From Nocardia sp. BMG51109 (GTDB lineage Bacteria; Actinomycetota; Actinomycetes; Mycobacteriales; Mycobacteriaceae), in NCBI RefSeq assembly GCF_000526215.1, contig NZ_JAFQ01000004.1:620001-684000 (forward strand): a stretch of 64,000 bases of DNA, in the 5' to 3' direction. The notes beneath the pieces were generated by a model, which was given only the letters and a program-made list of their open reading frames with translations, made no database searches and was not told where the DNA came from. Position numbers and translations under genes: made by a program. Each line of letters begins with the position of its first letter. Position 1 is the first letter of the stretch. This document shows positions 50,751-58,552 of the stretch, piece after piece.

Positions 50751-50756
50751 TAGTCT
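50751..50756 (+). promoter_or_regulatory. -10 box TAGTCT, leaderless
   Basis: TAGTCT is followed by 8 nt and the ATG at 50765. Confidence 0.4.
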
Positions 50757-50764
50757 CTGGCTGG

Positions 50765-52051
50765 ATGGTTAGCGTCTCCACCCCCGTCCTGCCGAGCGCC
50801 CCGCCCCGGCGTCTCGGTCGTTCCGCGTGGCTGATTCCGGCCCTGCTGATCGCGGGCGTCGTCTGCTGGCAGCTGTACCCGTTCTGGCCACTGAAGTCGA
50901 TCGGCCGGGAGTTCATCGACCTTCAGGTGTATCGGCTGGGGGTGCAGGCGTGGTGGCACGGCTCCGATATGTACGGGACGCTGCCGAAGACGACCGTCGG
51001 GGTCGGGCTGCCGTTCATCTATCCGCCGTTCGCGGCGCTGGCGCTGAGCCCGTTCGCGATGCTGCCCATGCATGCCTCGGCGATCGCGTTCTTCGCCGTC
51101 TCCATCGCGGCGGTGGGTGTGACGGTGTACCTGGTGGCGCGGCGGTTCTGGACCGGCGGCACCGAACTGACGCTGTGGGCCACCGCGTGCGCGGTGCCGC
51201 TGGCCGTGCTGCTGGAACCGATCCGCTCGACGCTGGATTTCGGGCAGGTCAATCTGATCCTGATGGTGCTGGTGGCGGCCGACTGCCTGACCGCCCGGCC
51301 GAAGTGGAAGCGCGGCATGCTGATCGGCCTGGCCGCGGCCATCAAGTTGACCCCGGCCGCCTTCGTTCTCTACTTCCTGGTGCGCCGCGACTACAAGGCC
51401 GCGGCCACCGCCGCCGTCACCGGGGCGGTCGCGAGCGTCCTCGCCTACGCGATCATGCCGGGGGAATCGACCCGGTACTGGTTCGGCGGCATGGGCAACG
51501 TCTCCGGGCTGAGCGGCTCGGCGTTCCGCACCAACCAGTCGATCCAGGGCGTGCTGGCGCGTCTGCAGGTCCCCCGGCCGGAGTTCACCCTGCTGTGGTT
51601 GTTGCTCTCGCTGGCGCTGCTGGCGCTGGTCGTCGCGGCGATGCGGAAGGCGATGGACGATCCGGCGCTGGCGCTGGCCTGGAACGCGGTGTTCACGCTG
51701 CTGGTGTCGCCCATCTCGTGGTCGCATCACTGGGTGTGGGTCGCGCCGGCGTTGATGGCCGCGATCGGCACCGCCACCCGGCTGCCGCGGCGGCCGGCCA
51801 TGATCTGGTACGCGATCGTCACGGCCGCCGCGATCGCGTTCGTGATCGGCCCGCACAACTCGATGCCCGGTGACGATAACCGCGAATTTGCTTGGGCGCC
51901 TTGGCAACACCTCGTCGGCGACACCTATGTGTGGTTGAGCGTGCTGCTGGTGGCGCTGTACGTGGCGGTCGGGCCGAAGCCGGCCGTGCGGGAACCGCTC
52001 GTACCGGATGCCCTGCGGGAGCGGCTGACTCGCACCTTCTCGCGATCCTGA
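50765..52051 (+). CDS. GT87 (DUF2029) polyprenol-phosphate mannosyltransferase-like protein
   Basis: Predicted 428-residue membrane enzyme with about ten helices. The first extracytoplasmic loop has FIDLQVYRLGVQAWWHGSDM with the catalytic-type Asp, then FIYPPFAALALSP. LDFGQVNLILM, KLTPAAFVLYF and SPISWSHHWVWV are GT87 family signatures. Mycobacterial members (for example PimE) add mannose to phosphatidylinositol mannosides or lipoarabinomannan. The acceptor here is inferred only by family. Confidence 0.88.
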   Translation: MVSVSTPVLPSAPPRRLGRSAWLIPALLIAGVVCWQLYPFWPLKSIGREFIDLQVYRLGVQAWWHGSDMYGTLPKTTVGVGLPFIYPPFAALALSPFAMLPMHASAIAFFAVSIAAVGVTVYLVARRFWTGGTELTLWATACAVPLAVLLEPIRSTLDFGQVNLILMVLVAADCLTARPKWKRGMLIGLAAAIKLTPAAFVLYFLVRRDYKAAATAAVTGAVASVLAYAIMPGESTRYWFGGMGNVSGLSGSAFRTNQSIQGVLARLQVPRPEFTLLWLLLSLALLALVVAAMRKAMDDPALALAWNAVFTLLVSPISWSHHWVWVAPALMAAIGTATRLPRRPAMIWYAIVTAAAIAFVIGPHNSMPGDDNREFAWAPWQHLVGDTYVWLSVLLVALYVAVGPKPAVREPLVPDALRERLTRTFSRS

Positions 52052-52062
52052 GACCCGGGCCC

Positions 52063-52068
52063 TACACT
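52063..52068 (+). promoter_or_regulatory. -10 box TACACT, leaderless
   Basis: TACACT is followed by 7 nt and the GTG at 52076. Confidence 0.45.
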
Positions 52069-52075
52069 CGGCCGG

Positions 52076-52426
52076 GTGAGCTTTCGACGGCACGTCGCCT
52101 TGACCGTATTCGCCCTTGTCACGCCGATCGGCGTGGCAGCCTGCACCGCGCAGGGGGCGGGCACCACCAGTGAGTGCACCGTCAGCGGGTGCACCGTCAC
52201 CTTCGACCGCGGCGTGAATGCCAAGGCCAGCCTGCTCGGCGTGGACGCGGAACTCGTTGCCGTGAACGGCAACACGGTCACCATGAAGGTGGCCGGTCAG
52301 CAGATGGAGGTTCCGGTCGGCGAGACCGAACCCGCCCAGGGCCTCGACGTCACGGTGCAGGAAGTCACCGCGGACAACGTCGTCGTCAAGCTCTCGACGG
52401 GTGTGAACGGCGAACAGCCGTCCTGA
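52076..52426 (+). CDS. small lipoprotein of unknown function
   Basis: Predicted 116 residues. A signal peptide has lipobox-like GVAACT. A beta-strand-rich domain follows, with TSECTVSGCTVTFDRGVNAK, LGVDAELVAVNGNTVTMKVA and VKLSTGVNGEQPS. Two Cys residues close together (ECTVSGCT) may form a disulfide. It is 24 bp downstream of the mannosyltransferase gene but with its own leaderless promoter. No family name assigned. Confidence 0.7.
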   Translation: MSFRRHVALTVFALVTPIGVAACTAQGAGTTSECTVSGCTVTFDRGVNAKASLLGVDAELVAVNGNTVTMKVAGQQMEVPVGETEPAQGLDVTVQEVTADNVVVKLSTGVNGEQPS

Positions 52427-52450
52427 TCTCGAAAAGATGGTCGGCGGCGA

Positions 52451-52549
52451 TCACCAGCCGCCGAGCAGGCCCTGATTCTGAATCGCCAGCGATTGCGCGT
52501 TGTCGGCCCCCATGAACGGCAGCAGAGCGAGGAAGACAACCATCGACAT
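52451..52549 (-). CDS. candidate 32-aa hydrophobic peptide
   Basis: A 32-codon ORF starting MSMVVFLALLPFMGADNAQS and ending LLGGW, with AGGAG 9 nt before the ATG. The N-terminal half is a short hydrophobic helix. It lies 174 bp downstream of the XRE/DUF5753 gene on the same strand, the position where a DUF397 partner is often found. No family recognised. Confidence 0.4.
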   Translation of the reverse strand: MSMVVFLALLPFMGADNAQSLAIQNQGLLGGW

Positions 52550-52723
52550 GAGAAAAAACTCCTACGTTCTCGTCGGTTCCGATGGTTCTACCGTCTCAGA
52601 TCGATACACGACCTCGCACGTCGAATCACCGAATCCGATCGCGGCACATTCGGGACACGAGTGAACCCGCACGAGTTGTCGCTGGTCAACCGGCCGCCCC
52701 GGACATCGTCGAACGTCAGGCGC

Positions 52724-53620
52724 CTAACGCAATTCGGCCGCCGCGTCCAGAATGATCTGCCGCGACCGCTCCGGCGGCTCGGCCTGCACGCTCAGGCGGT
52801 CCATGACCCGGCGGTAGAGTTCCAGATCCTCCACGCGATCGAGATAGAGCGCACTGGTCAGCTGTTCGATATAGACGATGTCGGGGAGTTCGGGCTCGGC
52901 GAAGCGCAGCATCGAGAACGAACTGCCCGCCGCCGCATGGCCGCCCGCCGCATAGGGCAGCACCTGGATCGTCACGTCCAGCCGGTCGGACATCTCGACC
53001 AGATATTCGAGCTGGCCGCGTAGCACCTCGTTCCCGCCGATGGGGCGATGTAGCACCGTCTCGTCCAGCACCGCCCAGAGGGTCGGGCCGCCGTCGCGGC
53101 TCAGCAGCTCCTGGCGGCGCCGGCGCAGCTCGACCCGCCGGTTCGCATCGTCTTCACCGTGTCCCAGCGCGACGATGGCGCGGGTGTACTCCTCGGTCTG
53201 CAGCAGGCCCGGAACCAGTTGCGCCTCGAAGGTTCTGATCGCGTGCGAGGCGTGTTCGAGGCCGATGTAGGTCTCGAACCACTGCGGCAGCAGGTCGCTG
53301 TAGCGATGCCACCAGCCGGGCTGGTTGGCCTTGCGGACCAGATCCAGGAACGCCTCGCGGTCGACGGGGTCGGTGACGTTGTACAGCGTCAGCAGGTCCT
53401 TGATGTCACGTTCCTTGAAGCCGGTGCGCCCCAGCTCCAGCCGGCTGATCTTGGCGTGCGAGCCCCGGATGTGCTCGCCGGCGGCCTCGCGCGTGATCCC
53501 GCACTGCTCGCGCAACTTGCGGAGCTGCCCACCGACGGCGATCCGTAGTGCCGTCGGACCGCGTTCGGCGACAAGCGAATCCACGCTGCCGATCCGAAAC
53601 GGGACGGATTCTGGGATCAT
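52724..53620 (-). CDS. XRE-family regulator with DUF5753 domain
   Basis: Predicted 298 residues. The N-terminal helix-turn-helix (residues about 27-85) includes LRKLREQCGITREAAGEHIR and SHAKISRLELGRTGF. The DUF5753 domain follows, with FEAQLVPGLLQTEEYTRAIV and LHRPIGGNEVLRGQLEYLVE. Such proteins are abundant in actinomycetes and usually pair with small DUF397 proteins; none was seen here. GGAG lies 8 nt before the ATG. It is divergent from a DUF574-type methyltransferase with 306 bp between starts, a frequent partner. Confidence 0.9.
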   Translation of the reverse strand: MIPESVPFRIGSVDSLVAERGPTALRIAVGGQLRKLREQCGITREAAGEHIRGSHAKISRLELGRTGFKERDIKDLLTLYNVTDPVDREAFLDLVRKANQPGWWHRYSDLLPQWFETYIGLEHASHAIRTFEAQLVPGLLQTEEYTRAIVALGHGEDDANRRVELRRRRQELLSRDGGPTLWAVLDETVLHRPIGGNEVLRGQLEYLVEMSDRLDVTIQVLPYAAGGHAAAGSSFSMLRFAEPELPDIVYIEQLTSALYLDRVEDLELYRRVMDRLSVQAEPPERSRQIILDAAAELR

Positions 53621-53926
53621 GAGGTTTGCTCCGATGTTCGACGATCGCCGGCGATATGGGCCGCGGCTAACTACGGGCCACACCGCATCGCACGCCTATC
53701 ATACCCGCGCGCTCGCCGCTGACCACCATGTTCCCCCGATGCGCAAGTTTCGCTCCGGTCCCTCGATCCGGCCGTCTGCGCAGGTCGAATCTTGTACTGT
53801 CACTGGACAGATCACACCATCACCCGTCCGTGCCTCCGAGCACCGATTCCGCCGTGACACCGAAACCGCCGCGTCGGCGTGCATCGAGACATCGCCCCGG
53901 GATCGCTACGAGGAGCCGACCGCGCC
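53621..53926. promoter_or_regulatory. 306-bp divergent intergenic region
   Basis: It separates the XRE regulator and the methyltransferase, and must hold both promoters. A relatively AT-rich segment at about 53690-53760 is the likely promoter core. No operator symmetry was recognised. Confidence 0.35.
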
Positions 53927-54724
53927 ATGCCGACAGTGCACAACACCGAGATCCGCACCGATATCCCGCACTCCGCCCGGATCTGGAACTACTGGATGGG
54001 CGGTAAGGACAACTACGGCATCGACCGGGAAGTCGGCGACGCCAGCCTGCAGATCGACCCGGACATCGGGACGATGGCCTCCGAGAGCAGGCGATTCCTC
54101 ATCCGCGCGGTCACCTGTCTCGCCCGGGAGGCCGGGATCGGGCAGTTCCTGGACATCGGCACGGGCCTGCCCACGATGCAGAACACCCACGAGGTCGCCC
54201 AGCGCATCACGCCCGACGCCCGGGTCGTGTACGTCGACAACGACCCGCTGGTGCTCACCCACGCCCGCGCGCTGCTGACCAGCACCACGCACGAGGGGGT
54301 CACCACCTACGTCGAGGCCGATTTCCACGAGCCCGAGCAGATCATCTCCGACGCCAAGAACATCCTGAACTTCACCCAGCCGATCGGCGTGATGTTCATG
54401 GGGGTGCTCGGGCACGCCCACAGCTACGCCGACCTGCTGCGCATCGTGCGCACCGTGATGGACGCGGTCCCCGCCGGCAGCCACCTGGTGCACTGGGACG
54501 GCACCGTGGACAGCCCCACCTATGTGGCGATGTGCGACGAGTACGCGAAATCCGGTGGTGCGCCGTACCATCCGCGCACCCAGGACGAGCTGCGCGCCGT
54601 GTTCGACGGCTACGAACTGCTCGAGCCCGGCTTCGGCAAGATCACGCACTGGCGCCGGCCCGAATCGGAACTGGCCGGTCTGCGCGAGGTCGCCGCGTAC
54701 GGCGGGGTCGCCCGCAAGTCCTGA
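53927..54724 (+). CDS. SAM-dependent methyltransferase, DUF574 type
   Basis: Predicted 265 residues. Hallmarks of this actinomycete family: HSARIWNYWMGGKDNYGIDR near the start, the SAM-binding QFLDIGTGLPTMQNTHEVAQ near residue 75, VVYVDNDPLVLTHARALL, and a GVLGHAHSY segment. The substrate is unknown; the family is greatly expanded in Streptomyces and Nocardia. GAGGAG precedes the ATG by about 11 nt. It is divergent from the XRE regulator. Confidence 0.9.
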   Translation: MPTVHNTEIRTDIPHSARIWNYWMGGKDNYGIDREVGDASLQIDPDIGTMASESRRFLIRAVTCLAREAGIGQFLDIGTGLPTMQNTHEVAQRITPDARVVYVDNDPLVLTHARALLTSTTHEGVTTYVEADFHEPEQIISDAKNILNFTQPIGVMFMGVLGHAHSYADLLRIVRTVMDAVPAGSHLVHWDGTVDSPTYVAMCDEYAKSGGAPYHPRTQDELRAVFDGYELLEPGFGKITHWRRPESELAGLREVAAYGGVARKS

Positions 54725-54820
54725 GGACACCGTCCCCGGCACGCCGCTCCCTGCCGCGGGCCGGAAATGCCGGGGAGTTCCGCCGCCGGACGACGCGCGC
54801 ACCTCCTCGGCGGCCGAGGG

Positions 54821-55399
54821 TCAATCCAGCGCGATTCCGACCACCGCGCCGAGTTCCCGGCGCAGCGCCGCCGCGGGCCGGGGCCGCACCTGCTGCTGCA
54901 CGAGGGTGCCCATCAGCCACGACATCAGCGCGTGCCCCGTCTCGGCCGGATCGTCGACCGGGAGTTCCGCGACGAGTTCACGCAGGAGCGCGGAGACCTC
55001 GTCCAGCGTGGCGGCGACGATATCGGCCGAACCCCGGCGACCGGTGTCGATCCAGTATTCGAACCACAGGTAGGCCGCGCCGGGCTGCTCGGCGAACGTG
55101 GCCAGATACTCCTGGACAACGGCCCGGAGACGTTCTGCCGGTTCGGATTCGCCGTCGGCGGCCCGGCGCAGCGCCGACACCATCGCCGTCACATGCTCGC
55201 GCATGGCGAGGTCGACGATCTGCTGGATGTCGTCGAAGTAGTAGTGCACCGCGCTCTTGGTCAGCGGGCTCGCATCGGCGACGGCGCGGGCGGTGCACGC
55301 GACCAGTCCGTCGCGGGCCAGCACCTGCCGGGCGGCGTCGATGATCTGCTCGCGCTTGCCGCGCCGGTTCTCCTCGATCACGGGTCTGGTCGCTGCCAC
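54821..55399 (-). CDS. TetR/AcrR-family repressor of the VOC gene
   Basis: Predicted 192 residues. The helix-turn-helix at about residues 13-60 includes GLVACTARAVADASPLTKSA and VHYYFDDIQQIV. The C-terminal domain resembles the TetR_C group with WFEYWIDTGRRG. The GTG at 55399 follows TAGATT by 6 nt. It is divergent from the VOC gene with only 58 bp between start codons, and direct repeats sit exactly over the VOC promoter, so it very likely represses that gene and itself. Confidence 0.88.
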   Translation of the reverse strand: MAATRPVIEENRRGKREQIIDAARQVLARDGLVACTARAVADASPLTKSAVHYYFDDIQQIVDLAMREHVTAMVSALRRAADGESEPAERLRAVVQEYLATFAEQPGAAYLWFEYWIDTGRRGSADIVAATLDEVSALLRELVAELPVDDPAETGHALMSWLMGTLVQQQVRPRPAAALRRELGAVVGIALD

Positions 55400-55405
55400 G
55401 GACTC

Positions 55406-55411
55406 AATCTA
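55406..55411 (-). promoter_or_regulatory. -10 box TAGATT, leaderless (tetR)
   Basis: On the minus strand TAGATT is followed by 6 nt and the GTG at 55399. Confidence 0.45.
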
Positions 55412-55420
55412 CCGCCGCCG

Positions 55421-55457
55421 TTGTGAAATCAGGACACTAGCCCTAATATCAGGACAC
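55421..55457 (+). promoter_or_regulatory. promoter and operator of the VOC gene
   Basis: TTGTGA (55421-55426), a 17-bp spacer and TAATAT (55444-55449) form a good sigma-70-type promoter, with the ATG 8 nt after the -10 box. The word ATCAGGACAC occurs twice, at 55428-55437 and 55448-55457, exactly 20 bp (two helical turns) apart, flanking and overlapping the -10 box. Confidence 0.7.
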
Positions 55458-55811
55458 ATGTCCCAACATTTTGTCTTTCACGATGTCCGCACCACCGACC
55501 TGCCCGCTTCGCGCCGCTTCTACGGCGAGATGTTCGGGTGGCCGGTCACCGAGTCCCCCGCCGGGCCGATGTTCGGCGACGACGACGGGGTATGGGGTGG
55601 ATTCACCCCGCTGGTCGAGGGCGACGACCGGCGGCCGCAGTGGATCCCCTACGTTCCGGTGGCCGACGTGGACGCCGCCGCGGAACGAGCGGTCACGCTC
55701 GGCGCGCGAATCGTCAAGCCGCGCACCGATCTACCGCCGGGCTCGGTGGTGGTCGTCGACGAGCCGGGAGGTGCGACGCTGGCGCTGTGGCAGGCGGCGC
55801 GGCCGGCGTGA
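55458..55811 (+). CDS. VOC-family (glyoxalase-fold) protein
   Basis: Predicted 117 residues with a beta-alpha-beta-beta-beta fold. FVFHDVRTTDLPASRRFYGE and MFGWPVTES form the first module, and YVPVADVDAAAERAVTLGAR and VVDEPGGATLALWQ the second. It could be a small dioxygenase, isomerase or resistance (binding) protein; metal ligands are not certain. It is leaderless and controlled by the divergent TetR protein (inferred). Confidence 0.85.
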   Translation: MSQHFVFHDVRTTDLPASRRFYGEMFGWPVTESPAGPMFGDDDGVWGGFTPLVEGDDRRPQWIPYVPVADVDAAAERAVTLGARIVKPRTDLPPGSVVVVDEPGGATLALWQAARPA

Positions 55812-55936
55812 TCAGGCTCACTGCCCGATTCGACCGATTGCGGGAAGTGCTGGTGAGCAGGCCGTTGCGAGCGGCTATGGCGGCGGTGACGGCGGAAAAA
55901 CCAGGTGCCCGGGTGGGCGGTGGGCGGGAATACTGA
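55808..55936 (+). CDS. candidate 42-aa peptide coupled to the VOC gene
   Basis: A GTG overlapping the VOC stop as GTGA opens 42 codons: VIRLTARFDRLREVLVSRPL at the start and GARVGGGREY at the end. It is basic and probably helical. The overlap suggests co-translation, but composition is only moderately gene-like. Confidence 0.3.
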   Translation: MIRLTARFDRLREVLVSRPLRAAMAAVTAEKPGARVGGGREY

Positions 55937-56057
55937 CTCGCGACCGATGAGTTGAGTCGATCATTCCCGTCTGGTCTCGTGTGGCGCCGGGACTCGTCGT
56001 CGGTGACTCGTCATCGTGCCACGCGACATTCTCGTTCACGAAGCCCCGGAGGTACCG

Positions 56058-57509
56058 ATGCCCGCCGATTTATCCGCTCGACCGGCCGGAGGACGGACTC
56101 CGATCGTGATCCGGCTGCTGGTGCTGGCGACCTTCGTGGTGATCCTGAACGAGACCATCATGATCAACGCCATTCCGCGGCTGATGACCGATCTGCACGT
56201 CACCGAGCGGTCGGCGCAGTGGGTGTCGACGGCGTTCATGCTCACCATGGCGGCCGTCATCCCGGTCACCGGATGGTTCCTGCAGCGGGTCACGACCAGG
56301 CGGGCCTACGCCCTCGCGATGGGTGTCTTCCTGGTCGGGACCGCGCTGTCGGCCGTCGCCCCGAACTTCCCGCTGCTGCTGATGGGCCGGGTGGTCCAGG
56401 CGGGCGGCACGGCGGTGATGATGCCGCTGCTGATGACCACGCTGATGACCGTGGTCCCCGAACGGGACCGCGGGCGGGTCATGGGCAACGTCACCCTGGC
56501 CATCTCGGTGGCCCCGGCGATGGGCCCGGTCATCTCCGGACTGGTGTTGCAACTCGGTTCGTGGCGTTGGCTTTTCGTGCTGGTGCTCCCGATCGCGGGC
56601 GCGGTGACCTGGCTGGGCCTGCGCCAGCTGGAGAACGTGGGCGAGCCGGAGGCGGGCACGATCGACTGGTTCAGCGTGGCCCTCTCGACCCTCGGGTTCG
56701 GCGGGCTCGTCTACGGGCTGAGCCGGTTCGAGACCGGCAACGTCACCACCCCCGCGCTGATCGTGGTCGTCGGCCTGGTCGTCATCGCGGCGTTCGTGCT
56801 GCGGCAGCGGCGGTTGCAGCGCACCGGCACTCCCCTGCTGGACGTGCGGGTACTGCTGGTCGGGACGTACGCCAAGGCGCTGACCCTGATGGCGATCGCG
56901 TTCCTGGCGATGCTCGGCTCGATGCTCCTGCTGCCGCTGTACCTGCAGAACCTGCGCCATCTGAGCCCGCTCGCGACCGGACTGCTGGTGATGCCCGGCG
57001 GTCTGGCGATGGGCCTGCTCGGCCCGAGCATCGGGCGCCTGTACGACCGGTTCGGCGGGCGCCTGCTGGTGATCCCCGGATCGATCGGTGTCACGGCCGC
57101 GTTGGCCGGATTCACCCAGATCTCGCTGAGCATGCCGTACTGGGTGCTGCTGGCGCTGCACATCCTGCTGATGGTGTCGCTGGCCGCGGCCTTCACCCCG
57201 GTCTTCACGCTGGGCCTGGGTGCGCTGCCGCAGCACCTGTACTCGCACGGCAGCTCGATGCTGGGCACGCTGCAGCAGGTGGCCGCGGCGCTCGGCACCG
57301 CGCTGGTGGTGACGGTCATGTCCGCCCGCACCACGGCGCTGGTCGAGGACGGCATCGAACCGGCAACCGCGCACCTGGACGGCATGAAGCTGGCCTTCGG
57401 CGTCTCCGCCGCCCTGTCGCTGATCGTGATCGTGATGGCGGTGCTGCTGCCGAACCGGTCGCATGCGCCGGACGAGAGCGGGGAGCGCGAACCGCAGCTG
57501 GTCCATTGA
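56058..57509 (+). CDS. MFS drug:H+ antiporter, DHA2 type
   Basis: Predicted 483 residues with about fourteen membrane helices. It has the early FVVILNETIMINAIPRLMTD motif, antiporter motif C-like VAPAMGPVISGLVLQ near residue 155, and RWLFVLVLPIAGAVTW. This is the DHA2 (EmrB/QacA-like) family, exporting drugs or lipids by proton exchange. The ATG at 56058 has GGAGG 5 nt upstream. No adjacent regulator on its own strand. Confidence 0.9.
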   Translation: MPADLSARPAGGRTPIVIRLLVLATFVVILNETIMINAIPRLMTDLHVTERSAQWVSTAFMLTMAAVIPVTGWFLQRVTTRRAYALAMGVFLVGTALSAVAPNFPLLLMGRVVQAGGTAVMMPLLMTTLMTVVPERDRGRVMGNVTLAISVAPAMGPVISGLVLQLGSWRWLFVLVLPIAGAVTWLGLRQLENVGEPEAGTIDWFSVALSTLGFGGLVYGLSRFETGNVTTPALIVVVGLVVIAAFVLRQRRLQRTGTPLLDVRVLLVGTYAKALTLMAIAFLAMLGSMLLLPLYLQNLRHLSPLATGLLVMPGGLAMGLLGPSIGRLYDRFGGRLLVIPGSIGVTAALAGFTQISLSMPYWVLLALHILLMVSLAAAFTPVFTLGLGALPQHLYSHGSSMLGTLQQVAAALGTALVVTVMSARTTALVEDGIEPATAHLDGMKLAFGVSAALSLIVIVMAVLLPNRSHAPDESGEREPQLVH

Positions 57510-57531
57510 TCGGCGGCACCTACTGATCGAG

Positions 57532-57566
57532 GGCACCTGGCGCCGGATCCTCCGGTGTCAGGTGCC
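57532..57566. terminator. bidirectional terminator hairpin
   Basis: GGCACCTG...CAGGTGCC with inner CCGGA/TCCGG pairs makes a long stem with two mismatches, between the MFS gene and the leftward gene whose stop it overlaps. Confidence 0.6.
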
Positions 57567-57923
57567 GTCGCACTCGGTGCGGCACAGCTCGAGAACGTAA
57601 GAGCGGGCGACGGCCGTGGTCAGCACGCCGAGCAGCTCGACGACGGCGGCGGTATCGATGGGCCTGCCCTGGGTGCCGGCCTGCTGGCGGCGGATCGCGG
57701 CGGCGACGCTGTCGTGCAGCGCGTGCAGCACGGTTTCGATCGGGATGTCGGTCCGGGCGCAGTCGGTCGCGGCCCGCTCGAGCCCGACCAACAGGTCCAT
57801 ACTCACCCCATCGGAGGCTTCCAGCAGCGCCAAGGCCAGCGCCAGCCCGGCCTGCACCACCACGCGCAGGTCCTGCGGCACCCGAGCCGGTCGCCATTCG
57901 GCATCGTCCGAATTGTCGGCCAC
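57558..57923 (-). CDS. free-standing PucR N-terminal-domain protein
   Basis: Predicted 121 residues, all-helical, starting MADNSDDAEWRPARVPQDLR. The segment LLVGLERAATDCARTDIPIE and VVELLGVLTTAVARSYVLEL match the N-terminal domain of the PucR regulator at 41956-43158 (LQRAAADWAREGIPIDAVHH; ILDTITPAVALAYV). It lacks the DNA-binding half. It may act as a sensor or as a partner or inhibitor of PucR proteins. The GTG at 57923 is preceded by a strong GGGAGGGGAGG site. Confidence 0.75.
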   Translation of the reverse strand: MADNSDDAEWRPARVPQDLRVVVQAGLALALALLEASDGVSMDLLVGLERAATDCARTDIPIETVLHALHDSVAAAIRRQQAGTQGRPIDTAAVVELLGVLTTAVARSYVLELCRTECDGT

Positions 57924-58207
57924 CGCTGCCCTCCCCTCCCTGCACCACCGGTCCCGGACCACAGCGGCTCACCTCTCGGCCCCGCATTCGACCGTATCCG
58001 CGGCATTCCGCCGCGGCCTTCGCGGCAGCAAACTTTGGGTAATACGACCGGAAGCGGCAGGCAGCACTGGGAGAAGTCACAACGGCACGTCCCGCACGGC
58101 CTGTGCTACGCGGACCGTCGGTCTCCGACTCTCGACGCCGCCTGTCCGGTGTTGTCGCAATCGCGAATGGGAGGCCGATTCTTGGACAGATGTCTTGGGA
58201 ATTCAGC

Positions 58208-58213
58208 TACGAT
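58208..58213 (+). promoter_or_regulatory. -10 box TACGAT, leaderless
   Basis: TACGAT is followed by 6 nt and the ATG at 58220. Confidence 0.4.
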
Positions 58214-58219
58214 GCGGCA

Positions 58220-58483
58220 ATGGGGGCGCGCGGCGGCTACGGCCCGATCAAACCCGAACACGCAGACAACGGCTGGATCATCGAGGGAGACCAAGATCAG
58301 AGGTGGCTTTCCAAAGACTACGGCGACCTGCGCGGACGCGTGAAGACCACCGCCCCCACCGCCTGCGCGTGGCGGATCACCACCGCCGACGGCGCCTTCC
58401 TGCGCGAGGCATCCAGTAGCGACGTCCACGCCGCGAAGGCGGCCGCCGACGACTGGGTTGCCGATTATCGAGCGCGACACTGA
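58220..58483 (+). CDS. 87-aa protein of unknown function
   Basis: Predicted 87 residues: MGARGGYGPIKPEHADNGWI at the start, then DQDQRWLSKDYGDLRGR, ACAWRITTADGAFLREASS and a C-terminal helix ending ADDWVADYRARH. It is probably a small alpha/beta protein. Conserved-looking and gene-like in codon use, but not one I can name. An ATG at 58190 would add ten residues; the -10 box favours 58220. Confidence 0.65.
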   Translation: MGARGGYGPIKPEHADNGWIIEGDQDQRWLSKDYGDLRGRVKTTAPTACAWRITTADGAFLREASSSDVHAAKAAADDWVADYRARH

Positions 58484-58552
58484 CTTCCGCGCTACCCGGA
58501 GTTCCGGGCACTGCCTCGGCTTCCGAGCGCTACGCCTGCTCTCTGGTCGCCG

